From contig JALQVJ010000280.1 of NCBI GenBank assembly GCA_023260355.1, positions 1 to 12,029 of the forward strand: a stretch of 12,029 bases of DNA, in the 5' to 3' direction. This stretch comes from Burkholderiaceae bacterium. GTDB taxonomy: Bacteria; Pseudomonadota; Gammaproteobacteria; Burkholderiales; Burkholderiaceae_C. The translations under genes and the position numbers were made by a program. Below are positions 7,251 to 12,029 of the stretch, piece by piece; position 1 is the first letter of the stretch, and each line of letters opens with the position of its first letter. The notes under the pieces are model-generated. The model saw nothing but the letters and a program-made list of their open reading frames with translations, was not told where the DNA came from and did no database searches.

Positions 7251-9397
7251 GTGGATTCTTTCATCACTTGGCGTTTGATCGCCTCAAACTCTGTGTCGAC
7301 GTCCATGACCTTGCGGTTCACCGACATGGCCAATGTCGCGTCACACGTTTCACCTTTAGGACTCAGCCAGACCCATACGCGTTTTTCACGGATGTAAAGC
7401 ATCGCAAAAACGCCCAAAATCAACAACAAGCAGCCCAGATAAACCACATTTTTGCCGGGGGCTCGCGCCAGCTGAAATACGCTGGCCTGAACCTGCTTGA
7501 AATCGTCCAAGGTGAACGTCATGGGCGCTGGGTAATAAAAGGCATCACTCAGGGCCAACACAGAAGACACCAAAAAGTCACGCTGCTCACCAGTCCAAGT
7601 CCAAGCGGTCAATCCGGCCTTTTCGCGACCAATATCCACCAATTCAGCAAGCATGGCGTTGACCATTGAAATCAGCGTTTCGCCAACCCGCTCGCGTTGG
7701 TCCGCTGGCACATGCTTGTCCATGAAAAATGACAACGCCGCTAAGCCACCGCGGCCCAATGGCGAGCCATCCAGCCCGGTCGCCATCACAGGCATGCCAT
7801 CCAGCTCCGGATCCAAGCCCGCGTACAACTCCAGGGCACGTGCGGCTGAACCCTGCAGCGATTGAACCGTTTCGGCGGACTTGCCCTGAGAAACCTTGGC
7901 CACGTAACGGGCTACTGCCTCAGCGCGGAGCTTGGGATCAGTCAAGTTCTTCTTCAGGTCAAGAAAGCCTTGCAATGAGTCTTGGTCGTCGGCTGGCACC
8001 CTCAAGTAACGGTAGGGCTCGGATGGGGTATCGCGAACGCCGAGCAAAAATTTGCGTTGCCCATCCACATTCACCGGCAACATGTAATTGTTGAATTCTT
8101 TGGCTTGCCCTGCAGCATCGCGCAGCTTGTAACTGAAGCTGGGGCCGACGTTTTGCAAAGTCTTTTCAGTCACGGACTTGCTGCCAGAGCCCATGTGCTG
8201 GGTGAAGCTGGATACCAAATTCACGCTGCGCACGTCGGTCGCCGATTCGCTATTGGCACCTAGGTTTTCGACGTTGATCACGCGCAGGCCTGTGACCTCA
8301 AGGCGCAACGTATCCGTATCGCCTCGCTTGAGCGACGTCGCCTCACCCACCTTCGTGTTCACCGCAAACGGTTGCGTCAACGCACCCATGCTCTGTGCCT
8401 TCAATGTCAGGGCAGAGCCGCCATCGTCAAAACTTGATTGGTAGATGTTGATGCCTTTGTACGAAGCGGGGTGATTGACCTCCACACGCGCGGGCGTCTT
8501 TTCCCCTGTTGCCTTGTCGTGAATCACGATGTCACTGGCAAACAATTTGGGCATACCTGTTTGGTAGTACTCCACAACAAATTTCTTCAGCTCAACGGCA
8601 ATGGGCAATTCCTGCAACAAAACCCCAGTGGGCTGCGTCAAAATCACCGTGTCTGCCGTTGCCCCTTCGGGAACCAACAAGTTGCCGCGAAAGGTCGGGT
8701 TAGAGGCACTCAACCGGTGCTGGGCGGGCACGTCAGCGATCAATCCGCCACCTTCGTAAGGCGCCTTTTGACCCAGCCACATCTGCGCTGTGATCATGAG
8801 ATTGCCATCCAGCAATCCACCGATACAGACCAAAACAATTGCACTGTGGGCGGCGATGTAGCCCAGCTTGTTTCCGGAACCCGCTTTGGCTGCGACCATC
8901 ACACCATCGGCCCGGGTTTCAACTTTGGTTTTGAAGCCCATCGCTTGCAAATCTTGCGCGACAACTTGGCTGGCATCCTCGAGCGAGCCGCGCAGCTCCC
9001 CTCGCGCCTTGTGGGGGAAAGCTTGGAGGCTTTGGGCGCGGACCCCTTCCTTGAAGGTTTTGATGTCGCGCAAAATTTTGGGCGTGTTGCGAGCGATACA
9101 CAAGCTCGTGCTCACCACCAAGAACGCCAAAATCAATAAAAACCACCACGCGCTGTACACCGAGTACAAGCCTGCGGCATCAAAAATTTCCGCCCAAAAG
9201 GGGCCGAATTGGTTGATGTAGTTGTTCAGAGGCTCTTGCTGCTTGAGCACCGTACCGATGACCGAGGCGATGCAAATGATGGTGAGCAACGCAATCGCGA
9301 ACCGCATCGACGACAACAGCTCGATGAAGTCTTGAAAATGGCGTTGTGCACGTGCTTGAGATCTGACGGAAGGCGCGTTCATGGTTCCAATCGACAT
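7247..9397 (-). CDS. resB: ResB/Ccs1, cytochrome c synthetase subunit, System II
   Basis: Membrane protein that binds apocytochrome and, with CcsB, catalyses thioether attachment of haem c in the periplasm. The 716-residue product has transmembrane segments near 32-51, 84-102, 178-196 and 650-669. A large periplasmic domain fills the space between the last two. The ResB signature VNHPASYKGINIYQSSF lies at 307-323. H184 (AAHSAIVL) in the third helix is a candidate haem ligand. About 45 cytoplasmic residues follow the last helix, including a basic, charged tail. The start at 9397 is an ATG; a second ATG (9382, MNAPS) would drop five residues, and neither has a strong ribosome site. A terminator upstream separates it from cytochrome c4, so resB should start the resB-ccsB-msrP-msrQ unit with a promoter within roughly 9398-9531, which I could not pinpoint. 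Confidence 0.95.
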   Translation of the reverse strand: MSIGTMNAPSVRSQARAQRHFQDFIELLSSMRFAIALLTIICIASVIGTVLKQQEPLNNYINQFGPFWAEIFDAAGLYSVYSAWWFLLILAFLVVSTSLCIARNTPKILRDIKTFKEGVRAQSLQAFPHKARGELRGSLEDASQVVAQDLQAMGFKTKVETRADGVMVAAKAGSGNKLGYIAAHSAIVLVCIGGLLDGNLMITAQMWLGQKAPYEGGGLIADVPAQHRLSASNPTFRGNLLVPEGATADTVILTQPTGVLLQELPIAVELKKFVVEYYQTGMPKLFASDIVIHDKATGEKTPARVEVNHPASYKGINIYQSSFDDGGSALTLKAQSMGALTQPFAVNTKVGEATSLKRGDTDTLRLEVTGLRVINVENLGANSESATDVRSVNLVSSFTQHMGSGSKSVTEKTLQNVGPSFSYKLRDAAGQAKEFNNYMLPVNVDGQRKFLLGVRDTPSEPYRYLRVPADDQDSLQGFLDLKKNLTDPKLRAEAVARYVAKVSQGKSAETVQSLQGSAARALELYAGLDPELDGMPVMATGLDGSPLGRGGLAALSFFMDKHVPADQRERVGETLISMVNAMLAELVDIGREKAGLTAWTWTGEQRDFLVSSVLALSDAFYYPAPMTFTLDDFKQVQASVFQLARAPGKNVVYLGCLLLILGVFAMLYIREKRVWVWLSPKGETCDATLAMSVNRKVMDVDTEFEAIKRQVMKEST

Positions 9398-9418
9398 GAC
9401 CCAGTCGCTCTGGGGCAG

Positions 9419-9450
9419 AAAAAAAGGCGTCCGCCTCGCAGCGTCCGCCT
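9419..9450 (-). terminator. Intrinsic terminator of the cytochrome c4 gene
   Basis: Read on the minus strand, a hairpin (9450-9425) is followed directly by seven T residues (9425-9419). The stem has five pairs (AGGCG/CGCCT), then two opposed G-A mismatches, then three pairs (CGC/GCG) and a loop of about six bases. Tandem G-A mismatches of this type are often stable as sheared pairs. The arms also contain a direct repeat, GCGTCCGCCT (9427-9436 approximately and 9441-9450). It lies about 80 bases past the c4 stop and before resB, so it should end the c4 transcript and separate the two units. Confidence 0.75.
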
Positions 9451-9531
9451 GTTTGTGACACCGGAAACCGCAAAAGGTTCCCGATTGTGCCTTTAAATAT
9501 TCACGATCGCTTATACGGCGACCGCAAGACC

Positions 9532-10137
9532 TTAACGCAGACCCGCGATGTAGTCAGAAACTGCGGCGATCTCTTTGTCGTTCAACTTGGCCGCGACGGT
9601 TGTCATGACCGAATTGTTGCCGCGAGCGCCCGAGCGGAACGCCTTCAACTGAGCGGCCGTGTAATCAGCGTGTTGACCTGCCAAACGAGGGAACTGAATG
9701 GGCAAACCTGCTCCGTTGGGGCTGTGGCAGCCCGCACATGAGGCGATGTTGCGATCTGCCACACCTGCGCGATAAATCTTCTCGCCAGCGCGCACCAACT
9801 CAGCGTCGGATGCATAGCCAGCCTTGGGCTTTTGATCAGCCAGCCAGAAAGCGATGTTGATCATGTCTTGGTCTGACAATGCCGCCGCCATGCCGGACAT
9901 GATCGCGTTGGCGCGCTTGCCTGACTTGTACTCGCGCAATTGCTTCAGCAAATATTCAGGGTGTTGCCCTGCCAACTTGGGGTTGGCTGGGGTGGTTGAA
10001 TTGCCGTCCGCCGCGTGGCAAGCAACGCAAATTTGCGCATATTTCGTACTGCCTGCGCCCAAATCGGGTTTGACAGTCTCGGCTTGTGCGGTGGCGACCA
10101 ACGCCAAAGAGCAAATCAGGGTGGCTAAAGACTTCAT
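9532..10137 (-). CDS. Cytochrome c4, di-haem periplasmic electron carrier
   Basis: Di-haem c-type cytochrome that carries electrons to terminal oxidases such as cbb3. The 201-residue precursor has a Sec signal peptide (MKSLATLICSLALVATAQA, cleavage after Ala19). It then has two homologous domains with haem sites CVACH (37-41) and CAGCH (134-138). The repeats align at NAIM and NSVM, making M80 and M178 the probable axial ligands. Length and duplication are typical of the c4 family. The frame runs on upstream to 10512, but that part is antisense to engB; the start at 10137 is the only one giving a signal peptide. Its ribosome site is weak. The downstream neighbours resB-ccsB encode the machinery that would attach its haems, though a terminator lies between them. 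engB diverges 100 bases upstream. Confidence 0.95.
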   Translation of the reverse strand: MKSLATLICSLALVATAQAETVKPDLGAGSTKYAQICVACHAADGNSTTPANPKLAGQHPEYLLKQLREYKSGKRANAIMSGMAAALSDQDMINIAFWLADQKPKAGYASDAELVRAGEKIYRAGVADRNIASCAGCHSPNGAGLPIQFPRLAGQHADYTAAQLKAFRSGARGNNSVMTTVAAKLNDKEIAAVSDYIAGLR

Positions 10138-10237
10138 GGTGTTTCGAAGGTTTCTTAGGGTTTGCCAAGGGCAGCGGACTGCCGCCTTGTGCCGGAATGA
10201 AGCGAACATTTTACAATGCCGTGAACTACTGCCCCAC
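10138..10237. promoter_or_regulatory. Divergent promoter region of cytochrome c4 and engB
   Basis: On the plus strand TACAAT (10212-10217) is a good -10 box for engB. TTGTGC (10187-10192) is a possible -35 at a long 19-base spacing. The predicted start near 10224 gives a leader of about 14 bases. On the minus strand an overlapping TAAAAT (10213-10208) could serve cytochrome c4, with a leader of about 64 bases but no clear -35. That leader would contain a small hairpin, GGCAG-TCCG-CTGCC (10183-10170), with a UNCG-type loop. None of these is more than a candidate. Confidence 0.4.
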
Positions 10238-10930
10238 ATGAAGCCCTCACACACCCCAAATTCGACTCCTTCCAGCCCCGCTGTTGTCACGCCTGTCGGC
10301 TGGCTGCACACCGCCAGATTCCTCACCACCGCTCCTGAATTGCAGCACTTGCCCCCCATCGATGTGCCGGAAATCGCCTTCGTGGGACGCTCAAATGCCG
10401 GTAAGTCGACCTGCATCAATACCCTCACACAACAGCGCCGTTTGGCTTTCGCGTCGAAAACACCAGGGCGAACGCAGAGCATCAATTTGTTTGCGCTCGG
10501 CAAGCAAAACACAACAGACGCGGTATTCGCTGACCTGCCCGGTTACGGTTATGCCGCTGTGCCCCAGCAGGCCAAACGCCGCTGGCAACAGGTGATGGCG
10601 AACTATTTGGTCAGTCGCAAAAGTCTGACGGGCATCGTGATGTTGTGTGATGCTCGCCTCGGGCTCACTGAGCTGGACGAACTGCTGCTGGAGGTGATTC
10701 GCCCTCGGGTCGAGGATGGGCTGAAGTTTTTGGTGTTGCTCACCAAGGCAGACAAACTGACGCGCGCTGAAGCCAACAAGGCCATTTCGATCGCCAAACT
10801 GCAAACCGCGGGTGGCGACCTCGCGCTCTTTTCCGCGCTCAAAAAGCAAGGGATCGACCAAGTTGCGCAGACGCTGTGGGATTGGTCCCACCCTGTGCAG
10901 CCAGCAGACGCGGGCGCCGCCACCGCCTGA
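10238..10930 (+). CDS. engB: EngB/YsxC/YihA, ribosome-assembly GTPase
   Basis: Essential cytoplasmic GTPase of the TrmE-Era-EngA-YihA superfamily that helps late assembly of the 50S subunit. The 230-residue product carries all G motifs: G1 GRSNAGKS (50-57), G2 region TPGRTQ (75-80), G3 DLPGYG (99-104), G4 TKAD (169-172) and G5 near FSAL (198-201). The N-terminal 20 residues are low-complexity (Ser, Thr, Pro rich) and the last ten are Ala-rich, both ordinary for the family. The frame extends upstream to 9854 but that stretch is antisense to cytochrome c4. The ATG at 10238 lies just after a TACAAT promoter candidate and no ribosome site is visible. It stands alone on the + strand, divergent from cytochrome c4 and convergent with the lpxL homologue. 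Confidence 0.94.
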   Translation: MKPSHTPNSTPSSPAVVTPVGWLHTARFLTTAPELQHLPPIDVPEIAFVGRSNAGKSTCINTLTQQRRLAFASKTPGRTQSINLFALGKQNTTDAVFADLPGYGYAAVPQQAKRRWQQVMANYLVSRKSLTGIVMLCDARLGLTELDELLLEVIRPRVEDGLKFLVLLTKADKLTRAEANKAISIAKLQTAGGDLALFSALKKQGIDQVAQTLWDWSHPVQPADAGAATA

Positions 10931-10995
10931 GTCCTTGCGCAGGGGCATAGACCCCAACCAAGGTGCCCAACCATGCACGCTGGCCTTGGGCAGCA

Positions 10996-11030
10996 GATCC
11001 AGCGCCGCGCGCCGGGCGCCGTGCTGGATC
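10996..11030. repeat. Long GC-rich palindrome between engB and the lpxL homologue
   Basis: GATCCAGC (10996-11003) and GCTGGATC (11023-11030) are perfect 8-base inverted arms. The interior can continue pairing (G-U, C-G, G-C, then GCGC/GCGC around a CGG loop) with two bulged C residues, giving a stem of about 15 pairs. No U tract follows on either strand. Two smaller inverted repeats precede it: GGGG/CCCC (10942-10955) and TGCCCAA/TTGGGCA (10964-10992). It could be a bidirectional transcription barrier between converging genes or a copy of a palindromic genome repeat. Confidence 0.65.
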
Positions 11031-11063
11031 AATCTCGCCCCAGGGGGGTGGCCGCCCTACTAC

Positions 11064-11927
11064 TCACTTGTAGCGGTGATAGCCCCAGAGGTACTGCCCA
11101 GGATTTCGACGAATCAAGGCTTCCATCCAGCGATTCACCACAGCGGTCGCCGCGGTCGCGTCACCCTGAGGCAACTCGCCATCGGGCCTAGACACATGGA
11201 TGACAAAACCACGGGCGCCGCTCAGTCGCTCGACCGACGCCAACATCACCTCGTCTGCCAAGTCCGCCAGCCGCGATGCAAGCGTCATTGTATAAGCCGG
11301 CCGACCAAAGAATGGCACCGCAACGCCCATGCCTTGCGGGGGGACTTGGTCTGGCAGCAAGCCCACCACGCCCCCCTGTCTGAGGGCTTTGAGCAAACCC
11401 TTTACCCCCGATAAATCGGTAGGAACCGCACGCACACCGGGCCGATTGCGCCCTTGCGCCAGCAAAGGACCCAACTGCGGCTTGTTGGGTGGCTGGAACA
11501 GCACAGTGATGGGTTGGATCTGCCCCCATCGCTGGGCATAAGCGACAACAGTGAGATCAAAAGCACTCAAATGTGGGGTCAAGAACAAGATGCTCTTGCC
11601 ACTGTCGAGCGCCGCATCGATCAACTCGCTGCCTCGCCATTCCGTGGGCACGCCGGAGCCAAACCAGAGCTTGGGCAGCTCGGCAACCATTTGTCCAGCA
11701 GCACCCACTGAGGACAGCGCCGCTCGGCGGTCGATGCCTGACTGCAGCGTGTTCTCGCGCCAATGCCGCCTGTAACTCGCTGACAACAACCAAGTCACCC
11801 ACCCCAAGACCCAGCCTGCGGCTTGCAACAGCCGCAATGACCGCTTTCCTGCCCAGTGAAACACAGCGATCCAGCGGGCAGCAGCACGAGTCAACGGGGG
11901 GTTTGACAACAAGGGAGGGGCTTTCAT
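11064..11927 (-). CDS. lpxL: LpxL/HtrB-family lipid A late acyltransferase
   Basis: Inner-membrane acyltransferase that transfers a secondary acyl chain from acyl-ACP to Kdo-lipid A or a related precursor. The 287-residue product has an N-terminal hydrophobic anchor (about 32-50) followed by the family's RRHWRENT segment. The HX4D catalytic motif is at H119-D124 (HLSAFD). Further conserved blocks are LLPDQ (190-194), VPFFG (204-208) and a C-terminal NPGQYLWGYHRYK (275-287). Chain length and position specificity cannot be read from sequence, and Burkholderiales usually have two such paralogues, so the symbol marks the family only. The ATG at 11927 has no clear ribosome site and no in-frame alternative start is close. 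It converges on engB and diverges from an unseen rightward gene, expected to be metK. Confidence 0.88.
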   Translation of the reverse strand: MKAPPLLSNPPLTRAAARWIAVFHWAGKRSLRLLQAAGWVLGWVTWLLSASYRRHWRENTLQSGIDRRAALSSVGAAGQMVAELPKLWFGSGVPTEWRGSELIDAALDSGKSILFLTPHLSAFDLTVVAYAQRWGQIQPITVLFQPPNKPQLGPLLAQGRNRPGVRAVPTDLSGVKGLLKALRQGGVVGLLPDQVPPQGMGVAVPFFGRPAYTMTLASRLADLADEVMLASVERLSGARGFVIHVSRPDGELPQGDATAATAVVNRWMEALIRRNPGQYLWGYHRYK

Positions 11928-12029
11928 GACGTGGGTGCAAGCGCCAGCAGGGCCTATTGCGGTGTAGGTTTTCAGCTGAGCGCCTATAATTTACCCCATC
12001 GCCGAGTTACAGGACTACTTGCGGGGCGA
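11928..12029. promoter_or_regulatory. Divergent promoter region with perfect TATAAT and start of a rightward leader
   Basis: A perfect -10 hexamer TATAAT lies at 11985-11990 on the + strand. The -35 is weak: TTGCGG at 11957-11962 is 22 bases away and the 17-base position reads GTGTAG. Transcription would begin near 11997. The remaining 30 bases contain TCGCC (11999-12003) and GGCGA (12025-12029), which can pair as the first part of a structured 5' leader cut by the window edge. The expected gene is metK by synteny with other Burkholderiales, but it is not visible. No clear promoter was found for the leftward acyltransferase. Confidence 0.5.

Noticed and set aside
8438..9139. Open frame of 233 codons on the + strand
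   Set aside because: It is fully antisense to resB, has no ribosome site and no recognisable domain. Long antisense frames are expected in GC-rich coding DNA. The same applies to the + frames at 6971-7669 and 6489-6935.
9462..9481. Second hairpin GGAAACC/GGTTCC between cytochrome c4 and resB
   Set aside because: It has one bulge, only six pairs and no U tract on either strand. The terminator at 9419-9450 explains the region better.
9854..10237. Upstream extension of the engB frame to 358 codons
   Set aside because: The added 128 codons are antisense to cytochrome c4. The 230-residue form from 10238 matches the GTPase family and follows a promoter candidate.
10138..10512. Upstream extension of the cytochrome c4 frame to 326 codons
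   Set aside because: The added 125 residues are antisense to engB and would place the secretion signal in the middle of the protein. The start at 10137 gives a normal signal peptide and family length.
11997..12029. SAH riboswitch at the right edge
   Set aside because: The CGCCGAG beginning is suggestive, but the following bases (TTACAGGACTAC) do not match the conserved GGAGCG core I recall, and the rest is outside the window.
1..12029. Defence system, mobile element, phage or CRISPR content
   Set aside because: I looked for repeats, transposase or integrase motifs, and toxin-antitoxin or nuclease domains on both strands. All sizeable supported genes are conserved housekeeping families.

Overview
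This window is about 12 kb of densely packed, GC-rich housekeeping sequence. It most likely comes from a betaproteobacterium of the order Burkholderiales, probably Comamonadaceae or a close relative. The assignment rests on the gene set and order as I know it from that group: PBP1A next to an unseen leftward gene (pilM would be expected), cyaY / lptM-lysA, the System II cytochrome c synthetase pair resB-ccsB downstream of a cytochrome c4 gene, engB, and a lipid A acyltransferase facing away from an unseen rightward gene (metK would be expected). I see no transposase, phage gene, integrase, tRNA, rRNA or CRISPR array, and no obvious break in base composition.

Layout from left to right: (1) 1-90, upstream region of PBP1A, with a reverse-strand ribosome site at the edge. 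(2) mrcA/ponA (PBP1A, +). (3) cyaY (-), convergent with PBP1A. (4) lptM-lysA (+), divergent from cyaY across only 12 bases. (5) A leftward four-gene run resB-ccsB-msrP-msrQ (9397 down to 4251) with 4-base overlaps at two of three junctions, convergent with lysA across 3 bases. (6) A hairpin-plus-U-tract terminator (9419-9450) separating that run from the cytochrome c4 gene (-). (7) engB/ysxC (+), divergent from cytochrome c4. (8) A 133-base intergenic stretch rich in inverted repeats. (9) An LpxL-family acyltransferase (-). (10) A strong TATAAT box and the first bases of a rightward transcript at the edge.

Most products serve the envelope or periplasmic redox chemistry. PBP1A makes peptidoglycan, LptM assists outer-membrane LPS transporter assembly, the LpxL homologue acylates lipid A, and LysA makes lysine from meso-diaminopimelate. 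ResB-CcsB export haem and attach it to apocytochromes such as the adjacent di-haem c4, while MsrP-MsrQ use respiratory electrons to repair oxidised methionines in periplasmic proteins. CyaY (iron-sulfur assembly) and EngB (50S ribosome assembly) act in the cytoplasm.

I did not find a convincing new biological system. The points most worth checking are the joining of the methionine-sulfoxide repair pair to the cytochrome c maturation pair, non-ATG starts that revise msrP and msrQ, the overlapping promoter and start of lptM, two convergent gene pairs with almost no space for termination, the palindrome-rich spacer after engB, and the possible structured leader at the right edge.
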